From: Monarcha castaneiventris obscurior
Taxonomy: Eukaryota; Chordata; Aves; Passeriformes; Monarchidae
NCBI GenBank assembly: GCA_026261815.1
Contig: JAMPIT010000884.1
Span: forward strand, 11,297,001 to 11,361,000
Reading direction: 5' to 3'
Length of the DNA stretch: 64,000 bases
Below, in pieces: positions 46,717 through 59,277 of this stretch. The notes below the pieces were generated by a model. It was not told the origin of the DNA. It did not search any database and worked only from the letters and a program-made list of their open reading frames with translations. The translations under genes were made by a program, and so were the position numbers. The stretch's first letter is position 1. Every line of letters starts with the position of its first letter.

Positions 46717-47317
46717 TGTGTCGATTTTGGCCAAAATCTAGCAATATATCCTCTGGGAGAAAGTCAGGTCAGGACCACCTTTCCCCCACCAGGTTGGGGA
46801 AAAAAAAATTCCTCGAAGGAAAGTGAAGGAGATAAAACCTATTTATTAAAAACACACAGGAAAAGGATAATAATACTAAATAGTATAACCCCTCACTATA
46901 ACGAGAAAATTAGAGTCCTCTTGTAGGTGCGGTCCCTCCTTCTCGGAGCTGGCATGGGGGGTGGCCTTAGGCCCCCTCCGGGCCTGAAGAGAAGTTCTCC
47001 TGATGTGTTCTGATGTTGTTGAAACAGTCCAGAAAAGGAAAAAAAGGAGAAAAAACCCACCAAAGTCCTAGGAAACATGCCGGAGAAAAAGGGAAGGAAA
47101 AAACCAAAAAAAACTGGCTGAAGAGACAGGCAAGGTGCTCCCTCAATGCTACTGCTGCAGGAGAACATAGAGAAGTCCTTAGCTCTCTGTCCTTGGGAAC
47201 TTGCCTTGAAAAGTTCATTTTTTCCTCCCCTCTCAAGCTCAATTTAAAGGCACAAAACTAATTTTCTGGCAATAGAGCCGTGATAGGGGATACACATCAT
47301 AGAGTCACACCAAGACA
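46717..47317 (-). repeat. 5' LTR of the ERVL-like element (601 bp)
   Basis: On the minus strand it begins TGTCTTGGTGTG and ends AATCGACACA, then the short spacer and primer site follow. It differs from the 3' LTR by a 13-bp gap and some 25 or more single-base differences by eye. Confidence 0.92.
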
Positions 47318-47322
47318 ATGAC

Positions 47323-49400
47323 ACAAGTCTAAGAACTGTGGATATTTCTAGTTTAAGTCTGGTATTTTCCACATACCCAGACTCCAGGAAAAGACAAATT
47401 CCATAGCAAAAATTGAAAGGCTCAAAGATCATGGTCTCTGAACTTTCCCCTTTCCCATTTACAAGGCAGCAGTTTATCTCCCAGTGACCACATTTCAAAG
47501 AAGCCAAAATAAGGTATAAGGATGAAATGTATGACTTGAGGACTGGAAAGCCTCTCTTTATTCCATCACGAAAGATAAAGTCTTGAGCATACCTGATAGA
47601 GCTCTAACAACTTCCAACAGAGGAAACCTGTAATATTAAATGGATAATTAATCTTGTAGCAAATAGTTCTACAAATGCATTGATTGGAAGTTTAAAAAGT
47701 TCATAGCTAGATGAAAGACATCTCTTTTTTTGAGGTATCATGTCATTAAAATGGTGACCAATAAGGGAGCCACTACACTAGCATCACTTCCCATGTCCAG
47801 CTCTGCGGTGACCTAAACACACTGAAAGTCTGGACACACAACTTTTTTTTTGGCTTGATTACCTCTTTGGATGCATTGTAAGCGTAAATATATGACTGCA
47901 GTTACATAGGTACATACTCAAAACTGCCACATGAACCTTTTAAGACTGCTGCTTTAGCTCTAGCCAAGAAATACATGGTCTAGGAAAAGTAATAAACCCC
48001 ATAACCACCCTTGCCTCATTTCCTTGCTCTCTCTTGTTCTTTAGTTGGGACCCAGGATCTCCTATCCACATGTTTTCTTTTTGCCCTTTTTTCTTCTCTT
48101 TCATCTGAGTATTGCAGGTCCTCTGGCAAAATCAGTGGCAAAAGCCAGGGAATTCAACCCAGGAAGATTTTCATTCAATTTTTTGTCTGTTGACATAAAT
48201 TTCTGTTCATTAATTGAGGTCATTAATTTGTGGGGAAAGAGTACAAACACTAGGGACCTTTTCATCTTTCTAAGGGTGGGCATTGTAGCAATCTGAACAT
48301 AAATATATTACACATTCCACACCTTGCTCCCATCAGCTGGTTCACTGCTATGACTGGATGATGTGGGTTTAAATAAGCCATTGCCTTTTGCCCAGGCCTC
48401 TGGAAGCAGGCAGTAGATTTATTGAGGCAGCCAGCACCATGAGACCCACTCTCATTCATAAGTCCTTTAAAAATGGCTGATTCAGTCTATTACAGAATGA
48501 ATTATTTATTTAATAGACACAAAACTAACAGACATATGACTTAAAACAGTCTATTACTACACAGGAATAAGACAAAAATGAATAGTATTATACATGTGAA
48601 GTTAAAGGTACCTATTAATTTTACAGCTAATGAAGAAATAATATAACTTAGGATGCAGTGTTTCTTAACATCAAATTCCTGATGGAGCACACAGCGAAAT
48701 CCTTTCCCTCAGTTCCCAGGAAAGTAACCATGGAATCTGCATCCAGACTCCAGGAAAAAGTCTTGCATGCTTTCAGGGAGTGTGGCTACAAGACTTTTGT
48801 CTCTGTGATAATCTGTAGTGATAATCTGTGATAATCTTTTATAGTGTAAAACAGGCCCTTTAGTCACCTATGTTTTTTATCTCTTCCCACATCTCTCAAG
48901 AGGGTAAGCCAGGCACCAGGAGATGATACCTACTGGGCCTTGCTCACCTGGGTTATCTCTCCTATCTGCACCAGGCACCTGTGGTAGGGAGAGGGGTGAT
49001 ATGCCCTGCCATATTCACTGGTGCTATATTTTATCATAATAGCTGCTGCAGACTTTGCACCTTGGCCCTATAAAACACGCAAGCAAAAACATCATGCTAA
49101 TATAAACTATTCATTAAACCTTAACATAAAAAAATACAAATTTCCTTCAAAGATTACTATAACTACAAGGCTTTGTTCAGGGCCAAAGGGGGTGGTGAAC
49201 ATTGAGCACTTGATAAGCAGGAGCCCCTTTTGGAGAGTAAAATGATGCACTGGGGTGTGCAGCTTTCCTGGAGTTTCCTCCAAGTACTGTAGCATTAAAT
49301 GAGATCTCACCTTTTCCCATCACTTGTGATTCCTTATCTCTCAACTCTTAAATTCTGTGGTGCTTTTTCTTTTCCTTCATCGTGTCCTCTCCCTCTTCAG
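47323..49400. other. unique host sequence
   Basis: No gene recognised. A pyrimidine tract ending in GCAG at about 48114 looks like a splice acceptor, but no clear exon follows it. A short ATAATCTGT repeat lies at 48807-48835. Confidence 0.5.
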
Positions 49401-49487
49401 GAATCTACAGAATTCCTTACAGAAATACTAAAAATGCAAAATATTTGCTTGCATTTACAATTCCAAGCTGAAGAATTTGAAGAGAAG
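49401..49487 (+). CDS. candidate internal exon of an unidentified host gene, 29 codons
   Basis: A long pyrimidine-rich tract (about 49350-49400) ends CCCTCTTCAG. The next 87 bases are open in one frame and end GAAGAGAAG followed by GTATGG, a good splice donor. The length is a multiple of three, in phase 0. The peptide (EFLTEILKMQNICLHLQFQA, then EEFEEK) is charged and helical, as in a coiled coil. No neighbouring exon in a matching phase is obvious, so it may be an isolated exon of a large gene or a chance match. Confidence 0.35.
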
Positions 49488-51986
49488 GTATGGTGTTCCA
49501 TTTCATTTCTCTTCAAGGCAATTCTGGGCACAAGATTAAGACAGATTCCTGACTGGGATTTCTAATACATCTTTACATCTCTTTGGCCTCAGAAAGAGTA
49601 GTGTTGAACATACAGGATAGTTTGCTAGGTTTTTTCCTTCTGCTTGTCTGAGGATATGATGCTCATCAAAACTGAAAAAAATTAAAGTGGAAGAAGCTGC
49701 TTATATTATTGAATATTAGCTGTGGATGTGAAAGAAGAGGCCTTTTGATCCATTCTTTTGCTGCCAAAAATCGGGCTACAAGACCTTAAGCCATCTGCTT
49801 CCAGGGTGGTAATTCTAATAATATCCCAGTGAAAGAATCATTTGCTCCATATTTACCTACATTTTTCTCACTTAAAGAAGGAGACAAGTAAACAGTGAGG
49901 GCGGTTGGCTCCAGAAAAAATTTTCTAACACAAATAAATAAATAAACCTTCATGCCTGAAAACTCAAATGCAACAGAGGAAAAACCAATTAAGGACTTTG
50001 TCCTAAGCCTCCCCCACAGCAAAGAAGGCAGCAATATTTTTCTGCATTTCTTCTCTTGGCGTGCCCATATGGCAAGTGACAATCCTAAATTTTTGCCACA
50101 TTTATTAGTTCTTTACGTTTGCCAGGTTATGCTTTTTGTTCACAGGTATTCTCTGAAGCAGCCTTCTTTCAGACAAATTTGCAGATGAAAAAAACACGAT
50201 ATACACTTTCAAGAGACTTACATCACTCCATGTAGTGCTCCTCCAATCTCTCCTAAGTCAATGCATTCTTCAGCTAAGCTGTTTGTCATTGTATTAGGCA
50301 AAAAACCCCCACAAACTGACAAAAGCAAAGAAGGAATATTATCATGAATGGGAATACTGACATAGATCTGCTTGCAGAGTTGCACTGTTCGTGCCTTGGG
50401 ATGCAGACATGACCTGAGGACATGCCTCCTTATCTGAAGAGAGGCAACTTTGAGAGAAATGAAATCTAGATAGCAATAAAAATACTGGCTGATACAAAAC
50501 TTCCAAAAATTCCACAAGAAAGGACTGTTTTTTACAAAATAAAGAAAGTGTTACGTTCCCTGTTTGAAATTAAAATTATAACATATACATTTTTCATACA
50601 ATGATCTCTCCAAAATAAATGGCATATGCTTTACACCATCTTTCCTTTTATTGTCTACTTGTGTCTTTGACTTGAACTTGCATTCTGGAAAACTTGTAAG
50701 TAAGTAATTACATTAGTCGCTTGTTATTAATTCTTTTTCCATATTCTAGTCTCCTATTCAAGGATTTAGGAGTAACTCCTCAGAACAACTGCTTTTAAGC
50801 CTACCAATTATGTTAATGGTTTCTCCGGGACTCAGTGGTGTAGTTTAATATTGTTCCTCACCTTGTTTTTCCTGTTTTGGCTGTATCCTCCCACTATTTT
50901 CATTGGATCTAATACAGATTTTGCAGCCATGGGCTGAATCAGATCAGTTTGCAGAAACAGCAAAAAAACCTCATTGTCTTTGAGATAAGTGATGTCCTGC
51001 CACTGAGGCTGCTGACCAGCACATGGGATGTTAGAGAGGCCGACGAGGACAAGGCTGCCCTTCTCAGCACATCAAATTAGAGGGTGGACATCCAGGGAGT
51101 GAATGGAAATTAAGTGGCCTTGTTACCACATTTTTTTATCCCCATGAAAGTATCAAAATAAAACCCAGGTACAAGCCTTTCATCAACACCCAGTGAAGAC
51201 ACGGCAGCAAAAGATGCAGAAAGGATTTGGTGTGCAGTTATGAACCACAGAGCCAATGCTCTAACCTTAATTCTGTTTGTGAAATATTTGGAAGCCAGAA
51301 GAGAAAAAAAACAAATCCAGGGAAGATTACTTTGGCATGAAACACAGTGACTGTGATTGTCAACCTTTTTTCAATTATAAATTCCTTAAGATATTTCATA
51401 TGTCTTGTCCTATTTACAAGAGAGCCGTGATCATGCTATTAGCGTTCAACAATACCTAAATGATGAGCATAACATAAAAGCTATGAGTAAACTAGACTGG
51501 AATAACTGTAATCGCAAAGAAATAAAAAATTAAATAACTGCAGGTAGGTTGTCAGGGGCAACGCAAAGACAGGAATGTCTCCCATGTAAAATGCCAACAT
51601 GTTTTAAAAGGGAGGCTCTTTAACACACTAGGAAATTGAAGCAATTAATGAGATTGAATAAATAGCCTATTTTATGCACAGCAATATGTAACTGCTGAGG
51701 AATAGCAAATCTGATAGGCCTTAATTTGGCAGGGTTAATAAGGATGCCTTTATGCATATACTAGCCAATATACGTATTTTGAAGGCTTTCGAACTGCAAT
51801 CTGTGATCCAAACCTGTATTTATCTGGCTGCCACTTTGAGCTACAACACACCTAGAAAATACAGTAGAGATAGAGACTGTGACTTATAATAAAAATATTA
51901 AATACCTTGGTTTGGGTCACAGAAAAAATGGTCATAACTAATCCATATTAGTGATGATAAATTCCTATGTCATTCATTTATAAATC
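49488..51986. other. unique host sequence
   Basis: No gene or repeat recognised. 51600-51780 is AT-rich, without open frames, and looks like a candidate conserved non-coding element by texture only. Confidence 0.5.
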
Positions 51987-52154
51987 GGGGGGGGGGGGAG
52001 GAGGAGAGGAGAGGAGAGGAGAGGAGAGGAGAGGAGAGGAGAGGAGAGGAGAGGAGAGGAGAGGATAGGAGAGGAGAGGAGAGGAGAGGAGAGGAGAGGA
52101 GAGGAGAGGAGAGGAGAGGAGAGGAGAGGAGAGGAGAGGAGAGGAGAGGAGAGG
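51987..52154 (+). repeat. G12 run and (GAGGA)n pentamer microsatellite
   Basis: Twelve G (51987-51998) lead into about 155 bp of the 5-base unit GAGGA, repeated some 30 times with one change (T at 52066). One strand is almost all purine. The open frames through it on the minus strand are artefacts of the repeat. Confidence 0.97.
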
Positions 52155-55100
52155 AAGCAAAAAATAAGTCTGGTAACTAGCATTCATCCATAATTCAAAT
52201 TTACTGCCGTGGCTGAAATTCAGATGATTTCTGAATTGGTGGCCTGGCTGCATCCCACAGAATAGTTCATCATAAGGAAAGTATTCCCAGGACATAGAAA
52301 GCTATGAATGGCATGCTAGTATGGCTGTGATTGCATCAACTTCATCATATTTCTTTCCTGTATTTTCCTGTATCTGTACTCATGAGAAGGAATGAACATT
52401 AGCCCTGTGAGAACTACCGGGCCAATATGCAAAGCCTGTAGATTATATATAAAATGTATCCTCCAAGGGTAAATCTATTTCATTGCATTTTGACTGGTGA
52501 TAAGTAGCTGGGAGACCTCAGATTCTCAGTTTTCCCTCAAACATTTTCCAGTTTCTGTGTGCTCTGTGAGGGTGATCAGGCTGTGCATGAAAGTTTTGGA
52601 GTTGGCTGGTGGGACATAGCTCTCTGTTGAATTTGTGAATGTTACTTTATACTGTGTAGAGGAACAGTGGACTAGAAATCATTCAGTCCACATCTTCAAT
52701 GGCAAAAAACAAAGATGTCAGAACAGGAAGTCTGGACTTAGGCTCAGTAAGCCCCCCAAGACAAAAGCCAAATAAAATGCAACACTTGGATGATGAAGGG
52801 ACTGAAAGTGATGACCCCACTGCTTGACTCAACTAATTGGAGTAAGTGAGGAATAGAGAATTTTAGGAGGTAAAAATGATTTCAGTTACAGCCCTACTAA
52901 GTGAAAGTAGACCTCAGTTTATGTAAGGGAGAAGAAAACCTGAATTTTGATTGTACGAAATTTAGAATCCTGCAAGCTAACACAAGCGTGGCTCTGCCTC
53001 ACCCTTTTGCTCATTTCAGTACATAATCAGAGTTCACTTTTCTAACACTCCCTTTATTCTTATATTTACAGCAAGTAATGAAGTATTCCAAGCATTCATT
53101 TGAATTTAGCATTCTGCCTTTCTGACAGTCTCCAACAGTGATTGGCACTTCCGCCCAAAAAGTGTCTGGAAAAGCATTTGGCTATACATCAAATTTAGTG
53201 TCTGCCATCACTCAGACAGTAAAGTGGCTGCTGCTTTCACTGCTCGTCTTGACTCCCATGGTTTCACATCATGCCTACTGCTGACCTCCACCACACACAT
53301 GGGCCTATTACTTGCAAAACACAGATGGATTCACTTCATCTTCTAAAGTGTAAACAATTACTTGGAAGGCAAAATGAGCAGCAGTGGCATGAGAAACACT
53401 ATGGTTGTATGACTTGGTACAGAAATGTAATTTGTAGCAATAATATTTGTTCTAACTGAACATGAAGAATGGAGAGAGTCTTTTTGCATTGCGTCAACAT
53501 TAATAACAACATTGGTACCCTAAAATATTGAATCAGGATGAGTTCTCCTGAGTCAGTTAGTCAACTGTGTGTTAGTCAACAATACTCAGCAGAGATGGCT
53601 TGAGTAGAAATAAGTGTAAGGGAAATAAGAAATAAGGGAAGGGAGCTATCACAGTGAAAACAGTTGACAAGTCCATCACTCAGGCATTCATCTTTTTTGT
53701 GACATGATAGGAAATGTAGGATGCTTTGAAGTTTCATCATGCTTCAACATTTACAGAAGCAGCTGGAGTCCACAGCCAAGCCTCACCATGACATACCATC
53801 TTCAAATAAAAATTAGGAGTATCACATGAACTGATTTTCCAGAACCTCTTTGTAAGTAGGAATTGGTTGCAGAGGGAATGCAGGCTGATTAAGCCACAGT
53901 ACTAAACATGACTGAAACTGGAGAGTTTATAGGAGAAAAGTGGGAGCCAATAATGATCAACATAATCAGTTTGTACTTACTTCATTTTTCATGAGGTGCT
54001 TGGCTCCTAACCACCCTTAATACCTGTGACCATTATTTTCTGGACAAATTTTTTAAAAACTTGCCACAGTCACTGTTGAAAGCCTTCCTCTGAAGGAAAG
54101 TCATTTGTAGAATAAGCTTTGTAAGCTGTACTCTTAGCACACCTAACCCAAGTTTTTGCCAGGACTTCATCAGAGACAGCAGCTGTAGATGAAGTTTTAA
54201 AGCATCACTAAACAACAGTGGTTCAAGTCTCACCTAAATATCTGGAAAAGTTCAACTGAACATTCTAATTCTAATGATTTCATGTTTTACTTGAGAGCCA
54301 GTCTGAGCCTCCGTGCGCCCAAGAAGACCAAAGAGCCTGATATAGGGCACCAATTCCTCGGGTACAGCTGTAAGCATCCCACATTTCTCTCCTCTGGAGA
54401 GACAGCTGCTGGGATCAGGCTGTTTCCTTTTCCCAACCTCACCTCTGGGAACTAAGTGCTCTACAGTGTGGAGCTATCAAGTGGTACTTGGTATCGAGGT
54501 GTGATCCAAGATACCACTGGCCTGGAGGCATGAGCTATTTCTCCTGTGTTACTCACTCCTTATTCTGCTAGCCTGTCTCTCCGAGCAGCACCATCAGCTG
54601 CACATCCACAGAGACAAAGCAGGTGGCAGGCCAGGCCAAGAATACAGTTCATGGGTTGAGATCGAGATTGGGGGTGGCTGTCGAAGTAACTGTGGAACAG
54701 CACTTTTCCAATATAGCTCAGATGGGGACAAAGGCCTCAGGGCTGAGTTTAAATAGCACCCAAGAGCGTGGGTGGAAGCCCTAGGAGAGACTGATCAGGG
54801 TAATTAAGTTCTATTTCTGTCCCCAGTGACCTTACAGAAGTCTTCTCCAATACAGTAAAATTTCAGATTTTCCTGTCTTCTTCCAACAGGAAACCTGTTC
54901 AATTTTGGGCGCATGAAGAGGACATCAGTTCTCATTTAGGATTCTGCTGAGGAATATTCACATTTTTGTCCGTCCTACCATCCCTAGATGTGTTTTTTTT
55001 TTTAGAAATTATTGGTATTGCTTAGCAACAGACTAGTAATACGCAATGAGAGAAGGTAAAATTGAAAATGTTCCCCAGGTGCTCTAAGGTGCATTTCTTT

Positions 55101-58100
55101 CTCCTCTCAAGTCCTGTAAACAGAGTGATGCAGAACAAGGAGTACAGGAGCAGCTGGACTGTGCTACTAGTGCCCAATTCTAACTGGATGAGAAACATCA
55201 GACCTTTTCCTATAGGCTGCCGATCTGTTTCAGCTTTAAACCTACCTCTGTCACCAGGACTAACCAGAGAGTACAGCACCATCCAGAACATGACTGAAGC
55301 ATTTTATTTAGAGCATTAATCCCTCTGTCCCTTCCTAATGCAGGAGGACAACACATGTCCTTGGCGCATCCCTGTGGGAACACCTTATTGGACCCCTTCA
55401 TCTCCTCCAGCCATAGCCTGTCCCTGGATGCAGTAGTTCCCCTGTGCTGTGACTGCCTTGCCACCTAAAAAGCTGATGTTTAGGCAGGAGTCCCTCTGGC
55501 CAGAGAACTGCTGGTACTGTCACAGGTGGGAAAACAGGGCAGCAAATGTAGGATGCCCCTCAGCTGAAAGTGCTACCAACCCCTAATCTGCCTTCCTGAC
55601 CACTGTGACTGGGAAAGAAGATCTTAACTCTAGTGCTGAGAAGAAAGATAGTGTGCCTGTAAGACAGCAGTGGTGCTGGGAGAAACTAATGTCATTAATT
55701 AATCTCCATTACTGTGCAAATTATTGGTTAAAAACCTTTTATAAAAAAGTATTTTATCTCTTTTCCATCTCAATTTTCTGCCTTTGCTGTAGCAGGAGAG
55801 GAGAAAAATGTGCAGTTTCTGTCATCATTCCTTTCCTTTGAAACCCTGTTTTTTGTACCTTTTAAGTTTTTCTCCACTTATTAAGTTTTTCTCCCCTTAT
55901 TTTTAACTTTTGTTTAGCAGTGTGGTAAGTTAGGGAAAGGTTATATGGAGCGATACAAAGCATGTGAGAGAGGGAACACTAGAAAGAAGACAATAGACCG
56001 TGAAAATTTTTGCAAACTGTAATGGACACAAGAAATTACTACCTTTCAAAATCTCTAGACTGAAAAGGACTTTAGAAATAACTAATTTTAAAAATATTTA
56101 TTATTTTCTACCAATTTTGTTATCAATATTTCCATGGATACATTTGTGTAATAATGACTTTTCAAATTATAAAACCCTGTGAGAAGCAGCCTCATCTGAG
56201 CAGAACTCCAGAGAAAGGTAGGGAATGTCTTCATCGTGCTCTGGTTCTTATGTTCCCAGCTGTCAATTTTAATAAACATGTCTCAGATAAAGTCTTACAG
56301 GGTATGAAATACAAGAATAGTAAAGGAGGTGAAATAACCACTTGGTTACTTTTGAATATAACCAATCCATGTGAAATATTGTGTTGCCACAAGTAAAGAA
56401 GGGATAACATGAAGGCAGTTACTTTTTTTATTAAACCAGCATTAAAGTACATGAAAGCAATATGAGTTATATTACATGGAAAGCAATATTATCCTGCAGA
56501 GTTACACTGTGAATAACAAGTATATATTTCTTCTCTTTACGTCAAGGTATGTTCAATGAATCTTTGACACAGGAAGCTTGTTTAAAAGACATAGAGCTTC
56601 AAGCAGCACAAATAAAGCTACATCCTTGCAATAACTGGAGCTGTGTCAAATCTTATCACAAACTGTGTGACCTGTATTTTTTATGAAGAATTAATAAGCT
56701 GAAATTTTCTGTCTGCAGTTCTAGCATGTTGTCATATTTCTGCACAAAGAGCTATGCTCTGATTCAGGACTTCCAAATCTTCTGAAGAGACATGAAATAA
56801 ATCTTCTGTGGTTTGTGCTCCTTAAACATTCCTCAGGACATTTACTAAGAAGTCAGGTGTGAACCAAACCGCTGTGGCCCCTGTCCCTTTACAGTTAATC
56901 TCCTCCTGCATTTAACTCTGTTGTTAAAGATGTATCTGATGGCAATAATTAGTCACATTTCGCTGCACTCATGTCGTAATCTTGCTGCTTTCAGGCGAGG
57001 GTAAGGAAAAAGTGCACAGATGCACTTTTACCTTTACTTGTAGACCTACTGACTCATCCCAGTTGACACATGATTAACCACAGGTCTGAGCTCTATGGCC
57101 AGTTGGGACCGTCCTGCCTTCTGTGTGCTTCAGGACCTTTCAACACAAAAGATGTTAAATGGTATAAAAAATAGCATAAATTGGTCCCTAAATTATTATG
57201 GGGTCCTGACCTCAGAGACTTCCAGGGATAAAGGAATGAAAACTGGACTTTTCTGAGCTTGCAAATAAAAAAGAAGCCACCTGAAGAGTAGACAAGTCCA
57301 GGCTAATCTGCTGAGAAACTGCAGAGCAGGTTTGCCTGACACTGCCATTGCTACTGGAACAGCAACTGAACATCTGAAATTTAGTGTGTATCGCCGAGAC
57401 CTTTTAACGTGGATTATTGCCATTCATATCGAATTGCATAAAAGGCTAAGGAATGAAAGCTAATTGAAGCTAAACGGAGCAGCAGAGTAAACAAATGTAT
57501 TCCATTCCTTACCAAAAAGATTGTTCTGGTTTTTCGGTCTCATTTGAGTTCTAATTAGAAGTTTTGTTTAACTACAGTTGCTGTTTTTAAAATAAATTTT
57601 AGAAAACATTTTAACAGGCATTGAAATGCTGAGTATATTTTTTGTGTAGGCACAGGCCATGAGAAGCATCAAATGAATTCTTACTGGTGAGGAAAGCAGC
57701 TTACATGTAAAGTCGCCAAGGACACTTGGCTGTGACAAAAATGGAAGCATATCATTTGACAATTCACAATTGGATCTTTTTCACAGCTGGAGGTCACAGC
57801 TCCGTGTAGATTCCATAGATATGATTTGTGTGGAGTAGCATTTGCCAAGTTTGTGTGCAACTTTTTATCTACTGCCCTGATTCCCAAAGATTAAGAAAAG
57901 TCTTTCAGTCAAGATCTAGGCCTTATCACCTTCAGCCATCAGATGTGATTCTGGTGCATTCAGTTGATATGCTCCAGTATTTTCTTCTGTGATCCTGGCT
58001 TCATGGTTCTGTCCTAAACAACTTATTTTTCCTATCTTGAGGAGCTAAGATCTACTTCACTTTAGTTCCCGAGATCTATGTTTCTCAGCTGGTTCTCCTT

Positions 58101-58990
58101 CTGGAAACAGTGAAACAGTGCATGCACAAGTGGATGCCTGTGCTTTCTGGAATAGTGAAAGGATTACTGAAAGTGAGAAAAGAGCAGGAGAAAGACTTTA
58201 GAGTTGCTAAGTTATTTTTCCAGATTTTGTACAGTCTGTATTTGACCAAAAGAGTCACAGTCACCCTTGAATGCAAAAATAGGGCATAGAAGTATGAAAG
58301 TCAGTCTTTAGTCCAAAATGAAATGTTTCAGCAAACAGGGACAAAGCAAATATTTGAGAAAGATGTTGAAGAGAAGGTATGGCTTTAGACCTAGGAACAT
58401 TAACCATGCTTGAAAAAGGATGCCAGAAAGATAAAGTCATAAAACTCAAGCCATGTACTAAACAAAAAACAACACATGGCTGAAGGTACCACTCTGCTGA
58501 AATGGAGATAAAGTTGATTTCTAGGGAAAGATGGGTAATCTATCCATGAGCACAGAAATGCTTTTAATTTAGAAGTGAAAATATTAAAACAAGTATTTAG
58601 GAAGCAAGAGTCATTATAGGCTTAAAAAGACACACAGGAATGTTAAATTCTTTGTGGATTTTGCTTAAATCCCAAAGAGATGTCCAAATCATGGGTATGC
58701 TTTTAAATGTTGTCAGTGTCATTTATCATATTCCCACAAAATACCAAATTGAAGTGACCAGAAAGTTGAGCATAAATGTGTTGAGCAGTTTGGCTTTTGC
58801 TACCGTTCCTTTCATCACTTTATATAATGGCATAGAGGGTTCAGAAATAATTGTAATCACAAGAAGTCATCTTTCCGTTGCCTCACTATTACTGGGTCCC
58901 TTCTGTTTCTGTGGGCTCAGATGTATGAACACAGAGGCACAGGGATAGCTTCAGTAATATGAATCCAACGTTAAGTAGTTGAGAAGGGTC
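52155..58990. other. unique host sequence
   Basis: No gene I can support. A 45-base open block with splice-like edges lies at 58332-58376, but its acceptor is weak. 57390-57620 is non-repetitive, AT-rich, and could be conserved non-coding DNA. Confidence 0.5.
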
Positions 58991-58996
58991 CTTGCA

Positions 58997-59271
58997 TAGA
59001 CTTCCACAAAGAGCAGTTTATTGCTATAACTTGTGAAGGATTCCAGAGGCAAATGACCCCCAAACACGTTACAGGTCGATAATAAGTACAGGGGTGTGGC
59101 TAACACCAAGATCCAACCAGGGAATCAAAACTGGGGTACATCACCACCACCAAACAATAATCCTCGGAGAGGTTTCTCTTCTTCATCATAGTCAGTAGAT
59201 CTTTGGCATCAGAGACTGTCTTAACAAGAAAATTCTCTGTGTCTTATATCACAGGTTAATCGGCCACCACA
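58997..59271 (-). mobile_element. solo LTR of an ERVK-like element (275 bp)
   Basis: On the minus strand it begins TGTGGTGGCC and ends GAAGTCTA, the TG...TA ends of the two LTR types at 12485 and 17286. The target duplication is a perfect 6 bp: + strand CTTGCA at 58991-58996 and 59272-59277. The poly(A) signal AATAAA corresponds to + positions 59017-59022. The middle differs from the other two, so it is a third subfamily. Confidence 0.85.
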
Positions 59272-59277
59272 CTTGCA

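Larger units (their letters stand above)
40745..47317 (-). mobile_element. class III (ERVL-like) endogenous retrovirus, complete, without env
   Basis: Two LTRs flank a 5.4 kb interior on the minus strand. The target duplication is 5 bp with one change: + strand ATAAC (40740-40744) and ATGAC (47318-47322). It has a lysine-tRNA-like primer site. Order on the minus strand: LTR, gag, protease, reverse transcriptase, RNase H, integrase, purine tract, LTR. No env is present, as usual for ERVL. The reverse transcriptase frame is open for 448 codons; gag, RNase H and integrase are broken. The LTRs differ at many sites and by a 13-bp indel, so the element is fairly old. Confidence 0.93.

Noticed and set aside
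48115..48296. Possible exon after a strong pyrimidine tract
   Set aside because: All frames soon stop or lack a usable donor, and the peptides look random.
51974..52295. Two minus-strand frames made of repeated Leu-Ser-Ser-Pro
   Set aside because: They are translations of the pentamer microsatellite.
57001..57002. Acceptor and donor six bases apart near the GCGAGG
   Set aside because: A six-base exon is implausible without other support.
58332..58376. 45-base exon-like block ending in AAG/GTATGG
   Set aside because: The acceptor lacks a pyrimidine tract and the block is too short to judge; the donor similarity to 49487 is probably chance.
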